Counted from the stretch's first letter, positions 1-12,679 are shown. The stretch: 64,000 nucleotides of DNA from Lineus longissimus (GCF_910592395.1 NC_088318.1:4548756-4612755), one strand, 5' to 3'. The notes: a model not told the origin generated them from the letters alone. Translations and numbers: made by a program.

Positions 1-261
1 TTTTCATGACAACAAACAGTTAGTTTCTTATTCAATTCTTATGTTGAGGGAGAGATGGACAGTCAGGCAAATATGTAACATTTAAAATGTCCCGAGAACG
101 GAGGTGTACAACAATGCATCTGTAACTGTCTGCGTTTGTCAACATACCTTCAAGAGTCCGTGTTTTCGTATTATCTCATACTCTGATTATCTTTGGGAAG
201 TGAAGTTACTTTGATTACGGATGAGCTTACTTAAATCCTTGCTTCGAAATTGCCCTTGCAG

Positions 262-3200
262 ATTTTGATATCTCTCTCATTTGTACTGATGGCGCCGATC
301 AGTTTGGCCTTCGTTGGACGCCTTGGTACCACCTATCTTGATGCTGTTGGACTTGGAAACACGGTATGGTCATGACTACGAGCGATGGGTAAAGCCTGGG
401 AAGATATCACCTCGAGTAAATAATAGTTTACGAGAACGAGATTGGCTTGAACTCAAGATGCCGGTGTAATGTTTTTGAGTGTTTCTGTTTTTGAGTGTTT
501 CTGTTTTTGAGTGTTTCCCCTCATTGTTTGGGAACGCTCAAAAATAGATTGACGAGTTTTTCTCTGTATCCCCCCTATTGAAAAGTCATGGTCTCTCTAG
601 CTGCCTATTGTTTGGAAACACTGACACATGGGAAACAACCACAGATGTTACACCGGCTGTAGAGGATTTCGAGGAAGTTCTGGCCGTTTGCTCGTCGAGT
701 CGTACTGCCTAGAGTTAAACAATACCGATTATTACATGTATCACTGATGAACTCGGAACCGTCATTTTTGATGTCTAATAATTCCTTTTCCAGATGTTCA
801 ACATAACATGTTACACAATTGGAAATGGCCTTGGGTCTGGTTGTGACACAGTCTTTGCACAGGTAAGATTAAATGAATACAAACCAGGTTAGTAGCAATT
901 TGGTCCTCAAGGGGACATCTCGCGCAGTGGCCGAAAGAGGACATTGGATTCTGCAGCTATGATCGGATATTTAAGGTCTAAATATACATATCTAAAATCC
1001 TTCTGCAGTCGTAAAATGGAACGGTTAACGTTTGAATATCAGCTTGATTCGATCGAGCCATCTGTTGTACAAGAATCAAGCATCTCGTATTTCGCATTTG
1101 CTTCGCCCAGACAATTATCTGGCTAAGGCAACACGCTACATGTAGGTAACACTGTTAGTTTAGATTTGGGACATATTTTGATTGGTCCGCAACATACGTA
1201 GGACCATAATCGTCGTAATCGTCGACCCGCCGCCATCTGAAGCGCCTCGAAAACGAGTGATTTTAATCGCTCATTCGCGGTGGTGCCAGCGGTCATCGTC
1301 GGTTACACAGTGTCACGCCTAAAGTCCAAGCCTAACGGTAGATTGTTGCATATATATATCTGAGGTAAACACTGTCAATGCCAGATCATAAGTATTTCTT
1401 TTTATTTACAGTCGTATGGCAGCACAAATAAAAAGATGGTCGGGATATACGTGCAGCGAAGTAAGTATTTACCGAGCTACGGCATTGGTCCATTGCATGT
1501 TGTTGTTGCCCAAGTCAGTCGCTATCAGTCCTCAACCTCCTCCTCAGGGCAATACCAAAGATATAATACTATTTGAGTTACTGTAAGGAGCGTCGATCTC
1601 ACTGAGCAACAGCGAGAAGGGTAGCGAGTACCGCCCCCCCCCCCGTGCGGAGACTAATCAGTCTATTTTTAGTGTAACTCATACAAAGGTGTGTCTATGC
1701 TCTGTTTTTTTCCTGCCAAATATTGACGCGAAGTTTGATGGCGATAGTTTATAATTCGGTTCGTATCGATATGATAACAAAAACGGATCTCTTTCGAGCC
1801 CCTAAAATGGATATGATAACACGAAGATATATCTTTCGGGACCCTCGTACGGAAATAACACAAACAGGTCTCTTTGGGGACCCTTGTACGGATATAATGA
1901 CAGAAACCGATCTCTTTCGGAACCCTCGTACGGATATGATAACACGAACAGATCTCTTTCATGACCCTCGTACGGATATAATAACAGAAACATATCTTTT
2001 TCATGACTTTTGTATTGATATAATAACAGAAACATACCTTTTTCATGACTTTTGTATAATAACAGAAACATATCTCTTTCATGACCCTCGTATGGATAAT
2101 TTCAGAAACAGATCTTTTTCGGGCCCCTCGTCTGAATTATTGTACGACAAATCTCTTCCGGGTCACCCGTAACAGAAACACGTATCTTTCTGATAAAGTG
2201 GGCGAAGTGATTTCATGTAACTCATTTCCACTTTTTAGGTTTTTATGTACTCATGCTGTTTAGTATTCCGTGCATGGCTGTTCAGCTCAATATGGAGGGA
2301 ATTTTGAGACTCATGGGACAAGATGAGGAAATAGCGAAGTAAGTACTTGTAAGAGAAAGGTTACATTTACGCAAGGCACGAGACACTACTTTGGATTTAA
2401 TAGCTTGTCAGACCTGTCAAAGTGATTGCAAAAAAGACGCTATCATTGTCGTTGTGGTCGTCCTCATCATCATCATCATCATTATCATCTTGATTGTATC
2501 GGGTCGATTGTCGAGTGACGTTTTATCATTATCAGTGTACACTTTACATTCCTTCTGCAGGCTAACAGGAGATTACATCACTATGCTAATCCCAGCTGTA
2601 CCGGTAAGCATACCACAATACTCTTTTATTTTACTCCGTTAGACGTTTTCTAGTAAAATGGAAACAAATCTTTTTTGAGTTTGCGAAAACACGCTAAGGG
2701 TTTGTCATTTCGCTGAAAAACGTCGACGGAGTGCAGCATATTGTGTTGGCAAACAACCCATCATTTCTAGGAATGTATATATATCAGTTATTTCATTACA
2801 CATAATTATTTTTCATGATTATCGCTAAAAGGTCAGCCAGTGTATGGTAGATAGATCATATATATACAAAAATCAGTGCTTACTTCTTCTGATGCTCTCC
2901 GGGTAGGTAATCAGAGTCTAGAACGTCGCGTCCACTACATAAAACGCCGGTGTTGGTCCGGAGTTTTTGCGCTTACACCTGTAAATTTTCCCCTCGAAAA
3001 CGCCGGTGCTAGAAAACGCCGGTGTTTTCTTGTCACGGCGATGGATTCAGGGTTAAATGGGGGCTAATTTAAGCACGGCGTTTTATGTAGTGTAATCACA
3101 AAAAACGCCAGCGTTAGTTAGTTTCTACACTCGGCGACAGGCGGCGTGGTTACCACTGCGCATTTTGTGTCGGTCAATCGCGACTCCAACAATAACAAAA

Positions 3201-6200
3201 AATCGGAGAGTTCTACAGGAATTTCATATAGACCACGCCATCTGTCGCCGTGTTCAGTAACTGCTTCCATGTAGTGGAAGTCCTCGCCGTGTCTTCTCCG
3301 GGATTTTTCTGGTTCGGAGTATCCCCGGGGTTTAAAAACGCCGGGGTTTTCCATGTTGTGGACGTCCTACTTATATATAACAGAACTGTTTTTCTACTTC
3401 ACAGGCGAACTTCCTTTATGTGATTATCGGACGATACCTTCGAAACCAGGTAAGGTTATAACAGATGCTGCTTCATTTTCTTAGTTTCTTTCACTCTGTT
3501 AAGTTGTCTGTTTCACAGGCGTTCTTCATTTACGTAGTAATCGGGATATATCTTCGGAATCAGGTAGGATGACTCAGCTAAAATGAACCCAATATTTCTA
3601 AAAGCCTTTTTTCTCAACGGATTTTCTCTTCGATTTGTCACGATTTGTCGAACAGGTATAATGGATATCCGAGAGTTGCTACTGATTTAAAGCTTAGCGA
3701 TTTGCGTGTCACAGCTTATTCATATTTTGCAAATTGTGGCTTAGCATTTCCCTTGGTCATGGTGAAGATTGCCATAGAGGCCGGGCTGATAAAAATCATT
3801 CTCAGGACCAGTTTTGTAACACTTTTTCTTGTTCCCCGTATTTCAGTGTGTGTCCATACAATAGATAACTGGAGAGGTCGCGACTTCTTCTGCTGTTTGA
3901 GGGGGGGGGGGGACAGGAAAACACGTATTGGTCTGACCTTTAATTGGGGGGGGGGGGGGGGCAGTCAGTATGAAAACCGTCAGAAATTTGAAATCCCGTA
4001 ATTTGACATCCTGCGGAAATCAGGGGTTAATGTTCGCTTCTCCGCCCTGATTTCCTCAGGATAGTATTTTGAATAAAATTATAACTTACTTAACTGAGGC
4101 AGTTGAATCGAGCACCGATACTGGAATCGTACATACACACCAATCTATTACAACTTGTCACATACAAGATACATCCTTTTTTAATCTCGCGCAGCCCAGT
4201 TATTCATAGCTTGGAACCGTTTCAGAATATCTTACTTCCCGTTGCCTTGGCAGGGCTGAGTGGTGTCGGGGCCAGTGCGCTCTTCCATTATATATTCGTC
4301 ACCAACATGAACCTGGGGATACTGTAAGTCGAAAAAGAACAGATCAACACGGTTACCTGAGTGGTCACAATTTCTCCTATTCAGAGATTTCAAATACATG
4401 CAGTTTGTCAGCTTGGTATATTCAGCAGTTCTTTAGAAACAAGAGTGGAAATACCTTTAACAATATGATCAATTGACAGACTGGACTTCTATTGAATATT
4501 GCAAATGATATTATGGTGATTTTATATCCCTATACTGGTGTTATTCAATGATTTCACTGATATCGTTCGAATTGCTGACAAAAAGTCGGAAAAAGCCTAG
4601 GTTTTTATCAGACAAAAATGAAGGGGTTAGCACACAGGATGTACGTGCAATTCTGAGAGAAAAAAAACAGCTGAAATAGCAGATAGTCAGTGTCGCCATC
4701 ATCTGTCAAATAAAGAAACATGCATTATGAGTGTACTTAATATGTCCTTGTGCTTTAAGTCATTCAGATGCACTATCAGTACGCTTTTCTCATAAGCGAT
4801 GGTGACATTGGCTGATATTTATAAAAGACTAGTAAATACTTTTATTTTAAACTTCATATACATTTACACTAGCCATGTCAGTAGAAAAGTGTAATAAAAG
4901 TATTTACTAGTCTTTATAAATATTAGCCATTGTCTCTCTGCTCTTGTCCACAAACGTAAAAATCGTTATTTTTTAAATGCGTTTTTTGTACTAACCCTGT
5001 TTAGAAAACAGAAGAAGCGCATCTCTATCGTATAAATAGTGTTTATCAGTCAATATTGTAATATTCACTTGGACTACTAATTAAACAGATCACGAACGAT
5101 TTAAGAATCGTTGCTTCATCTTGGCAGTAAACCATGGCTAGCTTTTTCGACTCCGGCCCTCTTGTTGTCTTATTTCCCCCTGCTTCTTTCCAGTGGCTCA
5201 GCCTACGCCCAATGCATCGGGTTCTACATCCAGCCGACGATACTGATAGTGTATACTGTGACAACCAAGGTGTACCGAACGACTTGGAACGGTAAGCAGC
5301 AATTTTTTCTTCTTCAAACTTCTGACACCAAAAACTCTGATGATAGGCATTTCCACTTTTAACAAACAAGACCGTATTTACCTTTTTGGTCGGGGAGGTG
5401 GGCACATTACGTTTACAGCTCCTTGAAGATAAAATCATTCGTACAGCTCTAAAACGCCTTTTGGAGCGGTACGAATTATCAAGATTTTGTCTTATAATCC
5501 TGATCAGATAAGCGAATCAGTTGTGTGATCGTCCAGTCACGAAAGAAAAAAAGGGTACAACGTTTTGCTGCGATGCATCTGGAAACTAGACAGTTCGCTT
5601 ACAAGTGTATTTTTCTAACAAAACAGTTTTTTTTAAATCTGAAATTGACTGAAAAATAACGAGTTTATAACTATTTAGTTTGACCAGTGTTGGTCATATC
5701 GTGCGCTGTCCATCGTTTGATCTTACCCTCCCATTGTCCGAGAGCACATACCTCATTGTAATGCTCGACTATCTGTGGTTAAGGGATTAGGCTCACGGCA
5801 CAGGACCTGAATCGTTCGAAACGTAATGCAACTGATGGGGCAGAGCACCACTTTTCGTTCCCAAAACTGCACGGAAAATAAAGCTCAGTCTTTTCGGCGA
5901 TCAAGAGCAAAGTTTAACTGGATGTCCTTTTTTCAATATAGGTTTGAGCAAGGAAGGTTTCCAAGGTTGGGGAATGTTCACCGGAATTGCAGTTGCCGGA
6001 CTCCTCAACGCCTGTTTCCAGTGGTGGGCATTTGAGTTGGGCACCATCTTGAGTGGGCTGATCAGCGACGTACAGCTGGGGGCTCAGGCGATATTGTTCC
6101 AAGTCGAAGCTTTTACCTTTACGGTGAGTATGTGCATTGCGACGAACCCAGATTTTGCGCTGAGGGTCTCAGTGGCGATGTACATGTTGTTTCTATGATA

Positions 6201-9200
6201 TCAAGTATAAGACGGGAAATACACTTGTTTCGCATTGTCATAAATCTTTGCATGTGTAAATGTTAATCAATCTGGTTGGTTGGCGCTGTTTGACTGGTTT
6301 ATACTGGCATAACTCGCTAGGTTGTCCCTTCGAGATTTTGAACGAAGAGACGAACAAAAGTCATACATGACCCGGCCCGGCAACTCTTCGCCAGAATTGC
6401 AATCAAAGATTCGTTGGTTTCGTCTGCGTTACGTGTTTCGATGTGTCTCTGTCGATCGTGACTTCTGACGAGCGAAGGCTTTGCAGGAATCCGAAATCGT
6501 TTTTAAGGACTAACAGACTTGGCAAGATAGTGCAGGTTGCCAACATTACGTCGCCTATGATCTATTCCAATTTGATTGCAGGCGCCTATTGCTGTTGGAA
6601 TCTCTGGTAACATCAGGGTCGGACAACACCTTGGTGCAATGAGAACAGATTTAGCCAAACGAGCTATATATGTGACATTTTGTTTTGTGTGTAAGTAAAA
6701 TCGGGTCACACTGGGATCAGTACGATTGTATCAAATAAGATTGTGCAAGAATTTCCCCTCAAATTATTCCCTACTAGATTTTTCGTGCTGAATTTGTCAG
6801 ATCTGAAAATGTTACTCCTTTTCACTGGGTTTCATGCAAAACCACAAAAGGTAATGTACACTATTGGCTCTCAACTATATGCTGCACGTATTCCTACGGC
6901 TTTAAATTCTTACAGGCCACCAGAGACTTGTACATGTAAGTCAAATGTCTAAAAGAAAATACATTGAAAATTCTTTTGAGGGATTGATTACTCCTGGATT
7001 TCTATTCAGTAATGTGCCTCATATTTTCTTTAGGGTGTATTGGTGTCGTCACGATAGTATTGATGCTGTCTTTGAAAGATTATATTCCGTTTGCCTTCTC
7101 AAATGATCCGTAAGTATACATGTACATGTTGTTTCAAATACCATTACTGGTAGCTTGATTACTCGTACGAAGGCATTCGACGTTCAAATTCCTCCTTCTC
7201 CACACAGATAGTGCCCTTCTTTGTGCTTAACTGATAAACCGTTATCACTTTGACTGTTGGCTATGATGTCGAGTCCGTTCATGAGGAGCTTTCCCTGTTC
7301 GACGAGGCGTGTTACATGTTATTTACAATCATTTAGAGCATTATGCATTACAATAAAAATCAAAAGATAAAGTGACAACCTTTTGTATATTAGCAAGCCA
7401 TCATCATTTAGTGAGGTTGACATTTTGTGATTTTATCTTTTTAGCGAGGTGGTTAATTCAGCGGCAAATGTCATTCCGATCCTTGCTCTTTATCATATTT
7501 TTGATGGGACATGCGTAAGTAGACTACTACTTTTAGTGGTTCTATTACTGGTGAAAAGCAGCTCGAATTGGTCCATTTGAGTTCGTCTCATGACGACACC
7601 ACGGTGACCAGTCCACCACCTTGAAAAATACATATCGAATGTATAGACATGTACGATGTACATATGTAACTGTGTAACTTGTAACTTTAAAAGGTTTCCA
7701 TTCATATCTCGTCGGTCCTCATAACTAATCAAAGCTTCATTGTTGAGGTGGACTGCTGCATTAGATTCCAGACCACATGTTACAAATTAGTTGGTCTACA
7801 AGTATTGACAACTGAAGAAAACGTGTTATCGCAGTTAGCTTTATACCGTTAGACTCCTCGGGCAGTTCATTTCGCCAACCTATCATACTGTCTCATAGGG
7901 TGAGGAACGAGGCCGGTCCACTGCCTCTGCGGTGGATATACCGGAGGCATATTTATAACTTTATCAATCATTTAGCAATTGAGTACCAATTTGAAAACAT
8001 CTTTTCAGGCGGCAGCTGGAGGCATATTGAGAGGTTATGGGAAGCAGAGAGTTGCCGCTATTATCGTGTTCGTGGGTGTGTATCTTGTCGGCCTACCAGT
8101 CGGCATTCCACTGATGTTCATGACAGATCTATTGTCGGCAGGTAAGTCATATGTTTTGATTAGGTTTGAAAACCTATTTAGTATTTCAGAAGAATTCTGA
8201 AATTTGGCTGGGGCATAATGAACCTGCATTTGGAAATCTGAAATTGCTAGGAAATCTTAAACTGCTGATACCTTTTACAAAAGTTAGAATTTTAGAAAAT
8301 TAAGAATGATTTTGTGTACTGTTTGCTATGTCATCTAAACCAGCTCCACCCACAATATCGTTCCGTCCGTTTTCATCATTTAAAGCCATCAATTTTTAAA
8401 TTGAGTGTGCATGTTTCTATTCTATCCACAGGGTACTGGTGGGGTCTTACCATAGCTTTAGTTGTTGAAACCCTTCCATTTATGATCTACATCTATCGGA
8501 CAGACTTTGACAAAGAAGCACAACTAGTAAGTGATACATAACGTGCGTGTTGATAGCAAAGGCCCTCGTAAGGCCTTCCCCAGAGAATCAAAGGTCTACA
8601 CTAAGAGTACTAAAAGATTCCGAGCATCTAGTTTGTTCCGAGTTCCGAGTCCCTGGATCCCGTGTCCAGAAAACCGGCTTCCTTATTCAGCTTTGGCATT
8701 TGGACATGGGGATCTTTGGGAACACAAGGTAGACGTTTGTCATCTTGTGCTGCGTCCTTCGTATTTTTCGTCATCAGTTGATTTTGATATCATATTATCT
8801 ACAGCCTGAACACTTAACTTAAGGCACTTAACTTCGTCATGCCGTGAGGAAAGTCTTACGTTTATTTTTTGCTCATTCATACTCAATTCTAGGCGCAGAT
8901 ACGAGCTGGTGTAAAAGTCGAACACTCCAAGCTGCGCACAGACAAACACGAGAACGTGGGTGAAGAAGAGAGCATCTTGGGTCTGGGAAGTCTTGAGGAG
9001 GAAAAGCGAAGTAAGTCGTTCCTGCTGCTCATTTCGCGAAGAGTTTGTTCTTTTTCTCACACATAACCATCGCCTCTCATCGGCTCGTTGTATCGCGGGT
9101 GAGCGGTATCAAATTCTCTCTGGACACAGTCATCTAACATATCAACATGTCGAAAGCAGTGACTCGGATCAACAGGTCGAAGGCAGTTATTGGATACGGG

Positions 9201-9796
9201 TGACGTCATTTCATTGGCCTAACTTGCGAGAAAAACTACTCTTGTGGAGAAAAAGTGCAGGATTACAGTTCAAAGAAGCTAAGATTTAATTCTTGCATCA
9301 GCGAACGGCAAAGGTATACTTCAGTAGTGTTGTTTTGTTACAAATAGTTACGCACAACAACAGGTTTTGATTTTATCTTAGTAGGTCCTTAATTTTTTTG
9401 TATTTTTCAGAGCTGATCGACTCCGAACCTAAGACAAGGTCAAGGTCAGGGGCAAGGTCAAGGTCAGGGTCACGTCTCCCATATGAGCGGAAGTACTGTG
9501 GAGAATACGTCAGCAGCCAGATAGATATCCGTGCAGCGTCTTCGGCAATGGTGACAACCCTCACTACGAAGGAATTGATATTTCGGCGCAGTCTGACGCT
9601 TCTGTTGGTGTTGCTTATAATGGGGATTGGCATTTTCTGTAAATTTCATTTCGTTTTCGAGCTAACACCCAAGCCGTGGACAGAACTTTGTGTGTTCTAC
9701 AATGGGACTATCAATAATTCGACAGTGACGAATTTGACCGATATTGTGACTGCAAACGTGAGTCTCCCTCTGTGTAACTTAACTGCGTTGACTTGA
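262..9796 (+). CDS. SLC47A: MATE-family multidrug/toxin extrusion transporter, copy A (5' truncated by window)
   Basis: Membrane antiporter of the MATE (SLC47) family, which in animals exports organic cations in exchange for protons. Coding exons seen: 262-363, 794-862, 1412-1460, 2239-2338, 2561-2603, 3405-3449 (8a) or 3519-3563 (8b), 4226-4323, 5194-5291, 5942-6123, 6582-6690, 7034-7109, 7445-7514, 8009-8141, 8432-8526, 8893-9010 and 9411-9796. Each has AG/GT borders and all phases join. Family marks include LDAVGLGNT, GSGCDTVFAQSYGS, QWWAFELG, VQLGAQAI and GGILRGYGKQRVAAI, followed by a variable acidic loop and a final hydrophobic helix, as in human MATE1. The tail after that helix is about 47 residues longer than in human and carries several N-glycosylation sequons. 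Two glutamates important in human MATE1 are Q here (see findings). The first two coding exons must lie left of the window. Confidence 0.93.
465..652. mobile_element. 188-bp insertion with CCGG target duplication, arm A only
   Basis: Arm B reads GATGCCGGCTGTAG without interruption at 15,960. Arm A has CCGG (461-464), then 188 bp starting TGTAATG and ending GTTACA, then CCGG again (653-656). The ends are a short inverted repeat (TGTAA/TTACA). Related sequence containing a GTTTTTGAGTGTTTC-type end lies near 42,130-42,270 in the opposite sense. Superfamily is not assigned. Confidence 0.8.
1755..2110 (+). repeat. 42-bp minisatellite in MATE copy A intron 5, about 9 units
   Basis: Tandem units of the type CGTACGGATATAATAACA followed by a CAGATCTCTTT-type core, 42 bp each. 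The array lies between exons at 1412-1460 and 2239-2338. Because 42 is a multiple of 3, short open frames run through it on both strands; they are not genes. Arm B holds the same array greatly expanded. Confidence 0.9.
2930..3363. mobile_element. Palindromic insertion complex between MATE exons 7 and 8a
   Basis: The left end CACTACATAAAACGCCGGTG is matched in inverted orientation by CGGCGTTTTATGTAGTG near 3,076-3,095. A second related inverted end (ACGCCGGGGTTTTCCATG) lies near 3,340-3,360. Arm B keeps only the two outer ends (about 21,250-21,380), so this looks like a nested or internally deleted foldback MITE. The open frames inside are not genes. Confidence 0.65.
3405..3449 (+). CDS. SLC47A: MATE copy A exon 8a (one of a mutually exclusive pair)
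   Basis: 45-nt, phase-0 exon encoding ANFLYVIIGRYLRNQ, preceded by a TTCACAG acceptor and followed by GTAAGG. It corresponds to the human MATE1 segment just before the GIVLPQ stretch. Exon 8b follows after only 69 bp, with the same length, phase and pattern, so either exon can join exon 7 to exon 9. The very short intervening intron makes joint inclusion unlikely. Confidence 0.85.
3519..3563 (+). CDS. SLC47A: MATE copy A exon 8b (alternative to 8a)
   Basis: 45-nt, phase-0 exon encoding AFFIYVVIGIYLRNQ, with a TTTCACAG acceptor and GTAGGA donor. It is a diverged duplicate of exon 8a. Choosing 8b instead of 8a changes about four residues in a transmembrane helix, including R to I in the GRYLRNQ/GIYLRNQ stretch. 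Confidence 0.85.
4811..4927. mobile_element. Palindromic MITE (117 bp) with 5-bp TSD, arm A only
   Basis: Nearly the whole element is an inverted repeat, with ends GCTGATATTTATAAA and TTTATAAATATTAGC. The 5-bp target CATTG is duplicated at 4,806-4,810 and 4,928-4,932. Arm B has the empty site (GTGACATTGTCTCTC near 24,420), which proves insertion after duplication or excision from B. It is a diverged member of the family at 40,197 and 53,724. Confidence 0.9.
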
Positions 9797-11636
9797 AAAA
9801 AGATGAAGTTTTCTAACACAGAAAGTACTCGGCGGTCACTGGAGGTGACCAGTGGTTTTGCAAATGATGTTATCTTTCGCAGCTACCATAAATCTGGGGA
9901 AATTCCGGACTACACAGAAGAAGACAGCAGACAGTCATACTGTGAAAGCATTTTTTTGTTGCCAGACTTCATCTTGTTTGCTTAATCACTCGTAGGCATA
10001 CGACGTTCAAATTCCTCCATCTCCACACGGGTGCCCTGCTTTGTGCTCAGCTGACAAACCGTTCTTACTTCGACAGATTAACTTCTACCTTTAATGTAGG
10101 AGTCAGTGCATAAGGAGCTTTACCTGTTCGATGAGCCCTTTTACATCGTTACGAGTACTATACAGCACAATGCTGTACCACCGACCCTTTGTCATGTTGA
10201 GTCAACAAACAGTTGTGATTCCGATGAGTATCAAAATTTGTGTTCAAGAGATATGTCAGAGTACAGACGTATCATGCGATATCATTTGACTTTTTGAAAG
10301 AAATGTCCGATTGAGAACGCTTTTGAAAAAAGGCAATGTTTAAAAAAGATTAATGTTGTGAAATAAATTTTTACACATGATGTATTTTAAACATGGCGTT
10401 ATTTCTTGCTATACTCCAAAATTCACTGACAAAGCCCGATTTCCGACGAGGAAAACTCACACTTCGAGCATCACACGCGGCAATGCAAAATCACGGGCCT
10501 AGGCCTATAGGCCTATAAAGGAACTGGGTCCGGTTTGACCGAGTCTGTTGAAAGGTTCCTACGGTACCGTATGCATATTACCAAGCAGATTAATTTATGC
10601 TTGATGTTATCCATTGCTCTTCTTCATCATCTTCTTCGAATCTTCTGGCCTCGGAATTTTTGAGATGCACGCTAGACACTCAGTAACGAAGTCGGCTGTC
10701 CACCACAGCGCCACAAAGCTTTGAGGTCAGGGTGGTGGTGTCCTTTTGCCAGTACTCTATTCTTCGCAAAGAGCATGTCTGAGACCTATAGTCTTCTGGC
10801 TAACAGTAATCTAAACTACCTGCTGTCTTCTGCTTATATTTCGATCACTTTTAACATGAAAAGAATATATGAATGGGGTGCAGTTAGAAGCCACACACCT
10901 CCTATCGTTCAAAGAGAAAACCAGACAAATCCGTTGGGTGTGACGTCACGGGCAGTTACAAGAAGTGTCAACAAAGCCATATTTGGTCGGCTCTCTGTTT
11001 AGGAAAGGAGAGGCAGCTTGGGATGCTACATCACGTGACCTCGAGACCCTACACCAACACCTGCGCCTGGTGAGTACATCTTCAGATCCGTGACAAAAAA
11101 TCGTTGTTAAGGACTCTATTTTAAAAACGCCATGCTGTCTGCAGTACAGGTTAAGCATTTTGCACAATCGTCATGGTCGTTTATATACAGTAATGGAATA
11201 TTTAATCAATATGTACCTTATCGGCACGAATGCACAGTGACTGAATAAGCTCAATTATAATCGCCTAATACTTTTCAACGTATTGAAATGCTTTTAAATG
11301 TAGGCATCTGGTTATCCTCTCAGGCCTATATCGATTAATTGTCGAGAAGCTCGTCTGCTTAATGGTTTTGACACCCACCATTCTATTATTTCAGTCAAAA
11401 TACAGTTCCGTACGAGATCTAAAGCATTTTTCCAACAGACGATGTAGACACAGTACATGTTTATGTACAGTACATGTAGACACAGTACATTGACGAAATC
11501 AATTTGTACACATGGTCATGCTACGCCGTTACGTACTTCGTAACAAATCAGACTGATCTACATTGCAACTACAGTACATGTAGAATTTTGGTAAAATATG
11601 TACACGTTTTACTGTACATAATGTACTTTTTTCTAG
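9797..11636. other. 3' UTR and intergenic DNA after MATE copy A
   Basis: Contains the copy A 3' UTR up to the AATAAA at 10,362, then non-coding sequence duplicated in arm B (29,841-31,684). A splice-donor-like GTGAGTAC follows CACCTGCGCCTG near 11,071 in both arms, but no coding exon can be supported. Confidence 0.6.
10362..10367 (+). terminator. Poly(A) signal of MATE copy A
   Basis: AATAAA about 565 bp after the copy A stop codon, in A-rich sequence. The equivalent signal is conserved in arm B. Confidence 0.6.
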
Positions 11637-12225
11637 GGAATGGCCCAGGCCAGGAGAGGACCATGTGCACGATTCAAGCGCATTTAGGGTAAGTCAGATA
11701 CCATGGACTAATCAATATGAACCTTAGAGTATGCTTCCTTTAAATTATAAAGGTTTTTAATCTTGATAAAATGCAAAAACATCGGTGGTCAGGATAGAGA
11801 CTGACAGTCAAAATACAGTTCCGTACGATATCTAAAGCATTGTTCCAACCGACGATGTAGACACAGCACATGTTCATGTACAGTACATGTAGACACAGTA
11901 CATCTTCATGTACAGTACATGTAGACACAGTACATTGACGAAATCAATTTGTACACATGGTCATACTACGCCGTTATGTACTTCGTAACAAATCAGAAAG
12001 ATCTACATTGCAACTACAGTACATGTAGAATTTTGATAGAATATGTACACGTATATACTGTACATAATGTACTTTTTTCTAGGGAATGGCCCAGGCCAGG
12101 AGAGGACCATGTGCACGATTCAAGCGCATTTAGGGTAAGTCAGATACCAGGGACTAATCAATCTGAACTTATAGTATGCTCCCTTTAAATTATGAAGGTT
12201 TTTACTCTTGACAAGATGCAAAAAC
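11393..12225 (+). repeat. Local tandem duplication of about 415 bp, two units
   Basis: Two direct copies start with AGTCAAAATACAGTTCCGTA (about 11,393 and 11,808). Arm B has a single copy (about 31,446-31,860). Each unit contains TACATGTA-rich DNA and a possible 52-nt exon: TTCTAG, then GGGAATGGCC to CATTTAGG, then GTAAGT (11,637-11,688 in the first unit). In phase 0 that exon would read into the SLC22-like exon at 12,680, but the protein similarity is too weak to call it coding. Confidence 0.75.
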
Positions 12226-12679
12226 ATTGGTGGTCAGGATAGGGACTGACGGATGACGAGCTTAGGTTGTCGGCTACGTATATTGCACCGCTGTGAAAAA
12301 TCTCAACGGATGACTACATTGTAGCTCAATCAATAAAAAGAAACACAGTTTGACAGATGTCATCTACTCTACATAGCAAAACCTGTCAAAAAGAAACAGG
12401 ATTTTCTTATGTTCTACGAGCAAAAAAACTGGTGTGTTATTTTACCCATTATACGCCTCGTGGTGTAACTGGAATACCATAGCACAGGAGTATCAACAAC
12501 GACCACTTTGCAGAAATTGGAAAAAAACTGCCAATATCCAGTCATATCTATATCTTCGGAAGGTAAAGTTGATCACACAGTGTACATGCGAGCACCACGA
12601 TGTACAAGCGTACAGTCATATACAGTCATGACGACAAAGACCAGGAGTCCATCCAATGAGCTATTCTTTTGCTATGCAG

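Larger units (their letters stand above)
1..12544 (+). repeat. Segmental duplication, arm A
   Basis: Position 1 corresponds to 15,505 and position 12,544 to 32,139. Within these limits the two arms align in the same order and orientation, with very high identity outside insertions. The arm contains MATE copy A from exon 3 onward, its 3' UTR and about 2 kb of downstream DNA. The left limit is cut by the window, so the full unit is longer. Alignment stops after the shared sequence CCAATATCCAGTCA. Insertions present only in this arm are 465-652, 4,811-4,927 and a second local tandem unit near 11.8-12.2 kb. Confidence 0.93.
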
